Below are positions 1 to 5,158 of a stretch of DNA of 5,195 nucleotides, one piece after another. The position numbers were made by a program, and so were the translations under genes. This stretch comes from Ktedonobacter racemifer (GTDB lineage Bacteria; Chloroflexota; DTOL01; JACQYG01): NCBI GenBank assembly GCA_020723545.1, contig DYIS01000093.1:901-6095 (forward strand), given 5' to 3'. The first letter of the stretch is position 1. Each line of letters starts with the position of its first letter. The notes beneath the pieces are model-generated. The model searched no databases. It was not told where the DNA came from and saw only the letters and a list, made by a program, of their open reading frames with translations.

Positions 1-47
1 AAGAAGACGTGCGGATAGCCCTGCCGGTGTCCCCGAGCGCCGCTTGA
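1..47 (+). CDS. Possible C-terminal tail of an upstream gene (partial)
   Basis: One forward frame is open from the left edge (base 3) to a TGA at 45-47 and reads EDVRIALPVSPSAA. A candidate terminator follows 13 bases later, which is the arrangement expected at the end of a gene. Fourteen codons are too few to identify a family. Another forward frame is also open here, to a TGA at 74-76. The call rests only on the stop-then-hairpin order and is weak. Confidence 0.25.
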   Translation, partial: EDVRIALPVSPSAA

Positions 48-60
48 TCCAAAAACCATG

Positions 61-82
61 GTCAGGGTTAACCTGACTTTTT
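61..82 (+). terminator. Small palindrome with T5 tail: terminator or operator ahead of the transporter
   Basis: GTCAGG (61-66) and CCTGAC (72-77) form a perfect 6-bp stem around the loop GTTAA, followed directly by TTTTT (78-82). This looks like a short intrinsic terminator for an upstream gene. The 17-base element is also nearly palindromic through its centre, so a repressor operator just upstream of the transporter RBS is an equally reasonable reading. The stem is short, so termination may be weak. Confidence 0.45.
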
Positions 83-107
83 CCGACATATCAGGAGTAT
101 TACTGCT

Positions 108-983
108 ATGGGTCTCGTTAACTTTTCAGTCTTGCTCTTGCTGGGCATTATCTGGGGTTCATCGTTCATGTTCATCAAGGTGGGAGTAGCCGAGTTGCCT
201 CCACTCCTGGTGGCTGCCGGGCGGATGGGCATCGGGGCCACGTTCTTGCTGGCCCTATTGATGGTGCAGGGAAAGCGGCTGCCGCGGGATGGCGGGCTTT
301 GGGCGCGCATCGCCCTGATGGGATTGATCAACAACGCAATCCCTTTCACGCTGATCCCCTGGGGTGAGGAACGCATCCCCAGCGGACTGGCCTCTATTTT
401 GAACGCCACCATGCCGCTCTTCACGGTCTTGATCGCCCACTATTGGACGGCCGACGAGCGCCTGAGCCGAGCGAAGCTTTTGGGCGTGGCCGTGGGACTC
501 CTGGGGGTGCTGGCGCTCATGGGCACCGACGTGACTGACCTGACTCGAGCCAGTACGCAGGGGGAATTGGCGGTCATCGTCGCAACGGCCTGCTACGCCG
601 TGGCTACCATCTTCGCCCGGAAATACCTGCACGGGCCGGAGCCGGCAGTCCTAGCTACTGGTCAATTGGCTACGGGATTTATTTTTACCCTGCCCCCGAT
701 CTTGCTGACCGTGCGGCCGGGGCCTGCGGCTCCTTCGTTCCCGGCGCTGGCCTCAGTGGTGGCCCTGGGTCTCCTGGGCTCTGGGGTCGCCTATCTGATC
801 TATTACTGGCTCTTGCGGCGGATCAATGCCACCCAGATGTCCCTGGTGACCTATCTCTTGCCGGTCACGGCGGTCTTCTGGGGCGCGGCTCTACTGGGGG
901 AGTCGTTGGGGGCCGATGACTTCCTGGGCCTGGGCCTGATTGTTGTTGGGATCATGGTGGTGATGGAAACCCGATTTACCTGA
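108..983 (+). CDS. EamA/DMT-family ten-helix transporter
   Basis: This encodes a 291-residue integral membrane protein of the drug/metabolite transporter superfamily, which usually exports amino acids, metabolites or drugs across the inner membrane. Two tandem EamA repeats are visible. Repeat 1 spans about residues 8-138, with the family signature GIIWGSSFMFIKVG near the start, a polar turn around NNAIPFTLIPWGEERI, and LGVAVGLLGVLALMG at its end. Repeat 2 spans about 150-288, with ATACYAVATIFARKYL at its start and GSGVAYLIYYWLLRRI and LIVVGIMVV later. About ten hydrophobic segments fit the usual 280-300 residue family length. The ATG is preceded by AGGAG at 93-97 with a 10-base spacer, which supports this start. 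The gene ends inside a strong terminator, so it is probably transcribed apart from the epimerase downstream. Substrate cannot be read from the sequence. Family confidence is high. Confidence 0.93.
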   Translation: MGLVNFSVLLLLGIIWGSSFMFIKVGVAELPPLLVAAGRMGIGATFLLALLMVQGKRLPRDGGLWARIALMGLINNAIPFTLIPWGEERIPSGLASILNATMPLFTVLIAHYWTADERLSRAKLLGVAVGLLGVLALMGTDVTDLTRASTQGELAVIVATACYAVATIFARKYLHGPEPAVLATGQLATGFIFTLPPILLTVRPGPAAPSFPALASVVALGLLGSGVAYLIYYWLLRRINATQMSLVTYLLPVTAVFWGAALLGESLGADDFLGLGLIVVGIMVVMETRFT

Positions 984-1007
984 TGGAGGTAGATCGGGTT
1001 TCATTTT
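966..1007 (+). terminator. Intrinsic terminator of the transporter gene, overlapping its stop codon
   Basis: Bases 966-981 pair with 987-1002 in a 16-bp stem with one G-U wobble and a 5-base loop (GATGG), followed by ATTTT (1003-1007). The left arm is the end of the reading frame, and the stop codon TGA (981-983) starts at the last paired base and runs into the loop. The core AAACCCGAT/ATCGGGTTT is perfect. This should insulate the downstream epimerase gene from transporter transcription. Confidence 0.85.
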
Positions 1008-1037
1008 CTGTCCACAAATCACGAGCCCGGAGATCCC

Positions 1038-1066
1038 TTGACCGCCAACTTTGGCTAGTATACACT
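1038..1066 (+). promoter_or_regulatory. Sigma70-type promoter for the DapF-like gene
   Basis: TTGACC (1038-1043, five of six to the -35 consensus) is separated by 17 bases from TACACT (1061-1066, four of six to the -10). An overlapping TATACA at 1059-1064 would give a 15-base spacer. It lies just after the transporter terminator and predicts a leader of about 80 bases before the DapF-like start. I saw no riboswitch-like structure in that leader. Confidence 0.5.
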
Positions 1067-1152
1067 GAGACCGAATAGTGAAATAGTTCCTGCCTTGGCT
1101 TTTCGCTTTATCTCGCCAACGATGCCTGACCGGGAGAGAAACGGTAACTAGA

Positions 1153-2055
1153 ATGTCGAGCCAATTCTTCAAATATCATGCCTTAGGAAACGACTATATC
1201 GTCATTGACCCGGCTAAGTGTCCCTTGGCGCTTACAGAAAATGCTGTGAAATTGATCTGTAATAGGAATTTCGGCGTTGGGGCTGATGGCATTCTTTATG
1301 GCCCGTTTCTTTCTGAGGATGGGGCCATTTCATTGCAGATCTTTAATCCGGACGGGAGTGAGGCAGAAAAAAGCGGTAATGGCCTCAGAATTTTCTCCCG
1401 GTACTTGGTTGAAGCTGGGTACGCCCAATCCATGGATTTCCAGATTAGCACGAAAGGGGGCCTGGTATCAGTTCATCTTGACTCGCCGGATGGGAAACTG
1501 ACAACGATCTCCATGGGGCAGCTAACCTTTGATAGTCGAAGAATACCGGTGCGGGGACCAACGAGGGAGGTCATTCTGGAACCGATCGAAATTGGAAATC
1601 AAAGGTATGAGATCTCCGCGGCCTCTATCGGAAACCCGCATTGCGTTATGATTTGTGATAAAGTGGACAAGCTATTGGCCACCAGTCTTGGTCCCCTTAT
1701 TGAATGTCACAGTATGTTTCCTAACAGGACCAACGTTCAATTCATGAAGATTCTGGACAGAAATAACATTCAAATTGAGATATGGGAACGAGGTGTGGGG
1801 TACACCCTTGCCTCAGGAAGCAGTAGCTGTGCTGCGGCACGTGTTTCGTTTAGGTTAGGCGAGTGTGATTCGGAAATCAAGGTGCACATGCCCGGGGGAG
1901 TCATTGACATCTCCATATCGGATGACTTCTCTATTAACATGCGTGGGGAGGTATCCAGCGTATGTGAGGGGATATTTGCAAGGGAATTCGAAGAACTCTT
2001 GAGATCACAAGAGCCTCCGAACACGGCGCGAAGGCAGGAGGGGCTTGCGACGTGA
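1153..2055 (+). CDS. dapF: Diaminopimelate epimerase (DapF) homologue with both catalytic Cys changed to Ser
   Basis: This 300-residue cytoplasmic protein has the DapF fold, which in canonical members converts LL- to meso-diaminopimelate for lysine and peptidoglycan synthesis. Motifs run in order: HALGNDYIVID (9-19), NFGVGADGIL (39-48), FNPDGSEAEKSGNGLR (64-79), IGNPHCV (159-165), NRTNVQF (191-197) and ERGVGYTLASGSSSC (212-226). Substrate-binding positions are kept: Asn13, Asn65, Asn76, Asn161, Asn194, Glu212 and Arg213. The family's two acid/base cysteines (normally CGNG and ACGTG) are Ser74 and Ser221 here. Length is slightly above the usual 270-285 because of a short charged tail. The ATG starts right at the conserved N-terminus. 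The RBS is poor (GGGAGAG at 1132-1138, 14 bases away). The gene is near 48% G+C against about 67% in the racemase next door. The fold is certain. Epimerase activity, and so the symbol, is doubtful; a different racemase or a lyase is possible. Confidence 0.85.
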   Translation: MSSQFFKYHALGNDYIVIDPAKCPLALTENAVKLICNRNFGVGADGILYGPFLSEDGAISLQIFNPDGSEAEKSGNGLRIFSRYLVEAGYAQSMDFQISTKGGLVSVHLDSPDGKLTTISMGQLTFDSRRIPVRGPTREVILEPIEIGNQRYEISAASIGNPHCVMICDKVDKLLATSLGPLIECHSMFPNRTNVQFMKILDRNNIQIEIWERGVGYTLASGSSSCAAARVSFRLGECDSEIKVHMPGGVIDISISDDFSINMRGEVSSVCEGIFAREFEELLRSQEPPNTARRQEGLAT

Positions 2056-2109
2056 TCGGTGGGGTGGTCGACCGGAGTGAAACCATGTTTTGGAATTTCC
2101 CCATCGCCC

Positions 2110-3375
2110 CTAGCCCAAGGGAAAGGTCAGGGAGCCGTGAGGCATCAGGCAGATGCTGGCGTCCTGAGTGCCCAGGTAGTCGTAGGCGAGCTGGAGCGCC
2201 TCCCCCCCAGAATGGGCCGGGGTCATCAAAAGCTCCCGCACCACGGGGTCGGGCATGTCCGATACCAAGACGGTCTTGACCTGCGCCAACAGCCGGGCCA
2301 CGGCGTAGGCCTTGTGGCCGCCCAGCACGAAGCCCTTACGGAGTTCCTCTTCGATGCGCTGCAAGCTCCCGAACTCCCGCATCCACTTGTAGAAGAGGTC
2401 CGACCCGGGGCCGTCGGGACAGGCAGCAAAGAGGACGATCACGCCCCCGGGGCGCACCGCCCGGGCGGCGTTCTCCAGGGTCTTGTGGGCCTGGTACATG
2501 TTGATGTCCTTGGGGTGACCGCCACAGGAGGCTACCACCAGGTTCGCCTTGGCGCTCACAGTGACGCCGTATATCTGGTCCACCAGCCGGCAGCACTCCC
2601 GGTGGCCCTTCTCGTAGTCCCCAGCGGAGACGCCCACGAACTCCTTTTGCTCGTTCAGGACCACGTTGAACAGGTACGGAGGCCGGATCATCTTCATGGC
2701 CTCCATCATATCCTCGTGGACCGGGTTGCCGTCCAGCTTTCCGGCCCGGGCATTGGGGTCCAGCATCCAGGAATGGTTCTGGCAGAGGGTCTCGTAGGCG
2801 CAGACCCCAGGCAGGATGGCCTTGCGGCCGCCGCCAAAGCCAGCGAAGTAGTGGTGCACCACGCTGCCGGTGAGGATCACCCGATCGGCCTGGACGACCC
2901 GCTTGTTTATGAGCACCCTGGTGCCCCGGCTGGTGGTGCCCAGATATACCAGGTTAGCGTGGTCCCGGCAGTCGTGGTCGAAGAGCGCCACCCGCCGGGC
3001 TGTTTCCTCCCCTACCAGCATCCGCTGCTCCTCCGGGGTGTGGGCCCGGTGGGAGCCGTTGGAGAAAACCACCTGCACGTCCCGGTCTGGTATGCCAGCA
3101 AGGTTAAGCTCGTCCAGTATCAGGGGCAGGAAGGCCTCGCTGCGGGCCAGGCGGGTGACGTCGTTGGCGATGACCACTACCTTCTCGCCGGGCCGAGCCC
3201 ACCCGGCCAGGGGTGGAGCGTCCACGGGCTCCCGCAGGGCCCGAAGCATGGCTGCCTTCGGATCGGCCAGGGGCTGAGAGGGCACCGGCTCCAGGACGCT
3301 GGCGATCTTCTCCTGGGGCAGTGAGATGGTCTTCTGTCCCCGGCCGTAGGCCAGGGTATAGGTCCTCGTGGTCAT
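2110..3375 (-). CDS. larA: LarA-type nickel-dependent 2-hydroxyacid (lactate) racemase
   Basis: This 421-residue cytoplasmic enzyme matches the LarA family, which racemises lactate or related 2-hydroxyacids by hydride transfer to a nickel-pincer nucleotide bound covalently to the protein. Lactobacillus LarA residues line up with an offset of at most one: Asp72 and Arg75 in DVTR (72-75), His109 in SNGSHR, His175 in SVVHHYFAGF, the cofactor lysine Lys185 in GGGRKAILPG, and the nickel ligand His201 in CQNHSW. Length is typical. The ATG follows AAGGGG (3382-3387 on the plus strand) with a 6-base spacer. The cofactor-making partners LarB, LarC and LarE are not in this window and must lie elsewhere if the enzyme is active. 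The family includes racemases for malate, phenyllactate and other hydroxyacids, so lactate is a default, not a proven substrate. It converges on the DapF-like gene and no terminator is obvious in the 54 bases between them. Confidence 0.92.
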   Translation of the reverse strand: MTTRTYTLAYGRGQKTISLPQEKIASVLEPVPSQPLADPKAAMLRALREPVDAPPLAGWARPGEKVVVIANDVTRLARSEAFLPLILDELNLAGIPDRDVQVVFSNGSHRAHTPEEQRMLVGEETARRVALFDHDCRDHANLVYLGTTSRGTRVLINKRVVQADRVILTGSVVHHYFAGFGGGRKAILPGVCAYETLCQNHSWMLDPNARAGKLDGNPVHEDMMEAMKMIRPPYLFNVVLNEQKEFVGVSAGDYEKGHRECCRLVDQIYGVTVSAKANLVVASCGGHPKDINMYQAHKTLENAARAVRPGGVIVLFAACPDGPGSDLFYKWMREFGSLQRIEEELRKGFVLGGHKAYAVARLLAQVKTVLVSDMPDPVVRELLMTPAHSGGEALQLAYDYLGTQDASICLMPHGSLTFPLG

Positions 3376-3431
3376 GTTACGCCCCTTGATCTCATTCGCC
3401 CTTGGCTTCTGCTACAGACTTGCTGGTAGCT

Positions 3432-3437
3432 ATTCTA
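3432..3437 (-). promoter_or_regulatory. Possible -10 box for the racemase gene
   Basis: On the minus strand TAGAAT (five of six to the -10 consensus) lies about 57 bases upstream of the racemase ATG. No convincing -35 is found at 16-18 bases (GGTGCC at 17), so this would need an activator or is a chance match. Confidence 0.22.
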
Positions 3438-3529
3438 CTACAAGTTACCTGATGGCACCACCGTGCATATTCTGCCACCAAGCGCCCTGGCGATGGTGCA
3501 CCGGGTGACCGTGACCCTGGTAGGCGACC

Positions 3530-3558
3530 TTGTTTAAATCCGTCGAATCGGCTATAGT
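3530..3558 (+). promoter_or_regulatory. Promoter for the split nuclease gene
   Basis: TTGTTT (3530-3535) is followed after exactly 17 bases by TATAGT (3553-3558, five of six to the -10). Transcription would begin near 3565, about 40 bases before the ATG at 3605. This argues against any upstream TTG or GTG start in the same frame, since those lie at or before the transcription start. Confidence 0.45.
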
Positions 3559-3604
3559 GGTGGCTAAAGGCTGCCCAAGGCGAGCGATAACTGTAAAAAG
3601 GCCG

Positions 3605-3892
3605 ATGAAATTCTATCCCTCCCAGCTTAAGACTTACCTTCAATGTCCTTACAAGTATCACGTGTTCTACGTCGAACGCCGATCCAGGGAGTTCCGCATT
3701 TCCACGCCAGCCCTCTCGTTTGGCCGGAGCGTGCACAACGCCTTGCGGGCCTTCTACGGGGGCGGCGCCTTCGGCCGCTATGGCGAGAACGATCTGGAGG
3801 AGCTTCTCCGGGCCAACTGGCAGGCCGAGGGTTTCGCCGACGAGGTGGGATCCCAGGCCGCCCAGTCCGAGGCCCTGGAGCTGCTCCTGTGA
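3605..3892 (+). CDS. N-terminal fragment of the split nuclease
   Basis: This gives 95 residues before the TGA. It opens with MKFYPSQLKTYLQCPYKY, the characteristic RecB/Cas4 N-terminus, whose Cys14 is the first ligand of the expected 4Fe-4S cluster. The motif I region GRSVHNAL (40-47) follows, with His44. The ATG at 3605 is chosen because the family motif begins there. The nearest Shine-Dalgarno-like run, AAAAGG at 3596-3601, is only 3 bases away, so initiation may be weak or leaderless-like. Alone it lacks the catalytic Asp and Lys and cannot be a nuclease. Confidence 0.55.
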   Translation: MKFYPSQLKTYLQCPYKYHVFYVERRSREFRISTPALSFGRSVHNALRAFYGGGAFGRYGENDLEELLRANWQAEGFADEVGSQAAQSEALELLL

Positions 3893-3928
3893 TACTATGC
3901 CCGCGCCCGGGGCCACCCAGTCAGGCCG

Positions 3929-4408
3929 GTGGCCCTGGAGAAGAAGCTGGAGGCGGTCTTCGACCTGGACGGAGAGCCCCTGGTGCTGGGAGGGCGCCTG
4001 GACCGCCTGGACCGCCTGGACCGGCAGCCGGAGGGTGGCCTGGAGATCGTGGACTACAAGACCGGGCGGAGGGAGACAGCCGATGCCTATCTCCTGAAGC
4101 GGGACCTGGCCACCATCATTTACAGCCTGGTGGTCCTCCGGCGCTATCCTGGTGCCTCAGTGGCCGGCGTGCGTTATGTCCTACTCCGCCGTGCCATGGA
4201 CGTGGCGGTGTCGCTGACCGAGGAGGAGATGGATGCCGGCCTGGAGCACCTCCGGCGCATCGCCCGGGAGATCAAGGCCAGCAGGGATTTCCCGGCCCTG
4301 GCTAATCCCCTATGCCCCTGGTGCGAGATACAGATCAAGGGTCAATGTCCCATATACGTGGACTATCCCTTGCCAATGCCCGGCCAGCCTGAGCCGCCGG
4401 AAGAGTAA
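3929..4408 (+). CDS. C-terminal fragment of the split nuclease (catalytic core)
   Basis: From GTG 3929 this half encodes 159 residues, numbered 109-267 of the joined protein. It carries motif II GGRLDRLD with Asp133, motif III VDYKTG with Asp150 and Lys152, the degenerate DLATIIY in place of the usual DLQxxxY, and the Cys cluster CPWCEIQIKGQC (Cys237, Cys240, Cys248), which with Cys14 would make a 4Fe-4S site as in Cas4, AddB and Dna2. A proline-rich tail ends the protein. The GTG has only a weak AGG upstream (3923-3925), so independent translation is unproven. Without the N-terminal half it lacks one cluster ligand and His44. Confidence 0.55.
   Translation: MALEKKLEAVFDLDGEPLVLGGRLDRLDRLDRQPEGGLEIVDYKTGRRETADAYLLKRDLATIIYSLVVLRRYPGASVAGVRYVLLRRAMDVAVSLTEEEMDAGLEHLRRIAREIKASRDFPALANPLCPWCEIQIKGQCPIYVDYPLPMPGQPEPPEE
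3995..4021 (+). repeat. Three tandem copies of a 9-bp unit at catalytic motif II
   Basis: CGCCTGGAC occurs three times head to tail (3995-4003, 4004-4012, 4013-4021), encoding RLD-RLD-RLD at residues 131-139. Family members usually show two such steps (GxxDRxDR), so one unit is probably a slippage duplication next to catalytic Asp133. Confidence 0.8.
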
Positions 4409-4449
4409 AGACAAGGCGTGTCGCGCGGTCAGTATGTTCAGGTGTCAAA

Positions 4450-4466
4450 GGCGCGAGGGGCGCGAG
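4450..4466 (+). repeat. Short direct repeat in the convergent spacer
   Basis: GGCGCGAG occurs at 4450-4457 and 4459-4466, separated by one G. The second copy supplies part of the outer arm of the hairpin described at 4460-4520. No function is apparent. Confidence 0.6.
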
Positions 4467-4520
4467 AAGCGTCAGGTGGTCGGCCCGGCGACGGTAGGCT
4501 AGCCACTGACGCTGTCGCGC
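4460..4520 (-). terminator. Long GC-rich hairpin at the end of rpe
   Basis: Plus-strand blocks GCGCGA (4460-4465), AGCGTCA (4468-4474) and GTGG (4476-4479) pair with CCAC (4503-4506), TGACGCT (4507-4513) and TCGCGC (4515-4520). This makes 17 bp with small bulges and a 23-base loop. The right arm is the last codons of rpe and the stop TAG lies in the loop. No T run follows on either strand, so it may protect mRNA 3' ends or slow convergent polymerases rather than act as a classic terminator. Confidence 0.4.
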
Positions 4521-5158
4521 AGGCGCTGCATGGCCGCCGCCACGCCGCCGGGCTGGCCGAAGATGGCAGCCCCTGCTACCAATACGTCGGCCCCGGCGTC
4601 CACCACCAGGGGCGCTGTGTCCACGTGGATTCCACCGTCCACCTCCAACTCACAGGCCAGACCTCTTTCCTGGATCAACTGGCGCACCTTTCTGATCTTC
4701 GGGAGCATGCTGGGGATGAACTCCTGCCCAGCGAAGCCGGGATTTACCGTCATCACCAGCACCAGGTCCAGGTACTGGATGATCTCCTCCAGGACTACGG
4801 CAGGGGTAGCCGGGTTGATGGCCACGCCAGCCCGTTTGCCCAGGGCCTTGATCTCTTGGATCGCCCGGTGGAGATGGGTGCAGGCCTCCTGGTGGACGAT
4901 GATGCCGTCGGCCCCGGCCTGGGCAAAAACCTCCAGGAACCGCTCTGGGTGCTGGATCATCAGGTGGACCTCCAGGGAGAGATCGGTGGCCTTTCGGAGG
5001 GCCTGGACCACCGGTGGACCCACGGTGATATTGGGGACAAAGATGCCGTCCATGACGTCCACCTGGATGCGTTGGGCGCCTGCGGCCTTAACCTGGGCCA
5101 TCTCTTCGCCCAGGTAGGCGAAGTCGGCGGAGAGAATGGAAGGGACGATCTGGATCAT
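4499..5158 (-). CDS. rpe: Ribulose-phosphate 3-epimerase
   Basis: This 219-residue TIM-barrel enzyme of usual length interconverts D-ribulose 5-phosphate and D-xylulose 5-phosphate in the cytoplasmic pentose phosphate pathway, or the Calvin cycle where present. Motifs in order are VPSILSADFAYLG (5-17), VDVMDGIFVPN (33-43), LEVHLMI (62-68), VAINPATP (112-119), VMTVNPGFAGQEF (135-147) and LEVDGGI (171-177). The catalytic acid/base aspartates Asp34 and Asp174 and the metal ligand His65 are present. The fourth metal-ligand position, usually His in HVDVMDG, is Gln32 here. The C-terminal phosphate site GAAIFG (196-201) is intact. The ATG follows GGAG (5167-5170 on the plus strand) with an 8-base spacer, which fixes the start. 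The gene runs toward the split nuclease, and its promoter or operon partners lie beyond the right edge. An allulose-type epimerase is unlikely given these motifs. Confidence 0.94.
   Translation of the reverse strand: MIQIVPSILSADFAYLGEEMAQVKAAGAQRIQVDVMDGIFVPNITVGPPVVQALRKATDLSLEVHLMIQHPERFLEVFAQAGADGIIVHQEACTHLHRAIQEIKALGKRAGVAINPATPAVVLEEIIQYLDLVLVMTVNPGFAGQEFIPSMLPKIRKVRQLIQERGLACELEVDGGIHVDTAPLVVDAGADVLVAGAAIFGQPGGVAAAMQRLRDSVSG

Larger units (their letters stand above)
3605..4408 (+). pseudogene. RecB/Cas4-like PD-(D/E)XK nuclease interrupted by an in-frame TGA
   Basis: The two open stretches on either side of TGA 3890-3892 are in the same frame with no base gained or lost. Joined, they give a 267-codon protein with every domain piece of a single-domain RecB-type nuclease (often about 250-280 residues). 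Codon 96 lies in a helical linker reading LELLL-stop-YYARARG, where an Arg codon CGA mutated to TGA by one C-to-T change is the simplest origin. Nothing else is shifted. TGA is a normal stop here (transporter and DapF-like genes), so it is not recoded genome-wide. The QxxxY motif also lacks its Gln (Ala169 at 4109-4111), which fits relaxed constraint. Such nucleases trim or resect DNA ends in repair or defence. Possible explanations are a recent pseudogene, a sequencing or assembly error, two separately translated halves, or stop readthrough. Confidence 0.75.

Noticed and set aside
44..72. TTGATC with GTTAAC 17 bases on as a transporter promoter
   Set aside because: The -10 matches only three of six and lies inside the palindrome with the T tail, so the palindrome explains the sequence better.
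2056..2109. GGAATTTCC (2092-2100) as a terminator between the convergent genes
   Set aside because: Only a 4-bp arm with no useful loop or T tract. It is too weak to support a terminator.
2059..3324. A 421-codon forward frame antisense to the racemase gene
   Set aside because: It is codon-aligned antisense to a clear LarA gene. Stops there would need TTA, CTA or TCA in the sense strand, which are rare in GC-rich codon use. The translation has no recognisable motif.
3890..3892. TGA read as a sense codon by an altered genetic code
   Set aside because: The transporter and the DapF-like gene both end naturally at TGA after complete family domains, so TGA is a stop in this organism.
3392..3916. 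Minus-strand frame of 174 codons upstream of the racemase
   Set aside because: It overlaps the motif-bearing start of the nuclease on the other strand and shows no family motif or supported start.
3643..4305. A 220-codon frame overlapping the split nuclease in another forward frame
   Set aside because: Its translation is low-complexity Gly/Pro/Arg, typical of a shifted GC-rich frame, and the nuclease frame carries the family motifs.
4530..5117. Forward frame of 195 codons opposite rpe
   Set aside because: It is the antisense shadow of a well-conserved rpe gene, rich in Trp, Ser and Arg with no domain.
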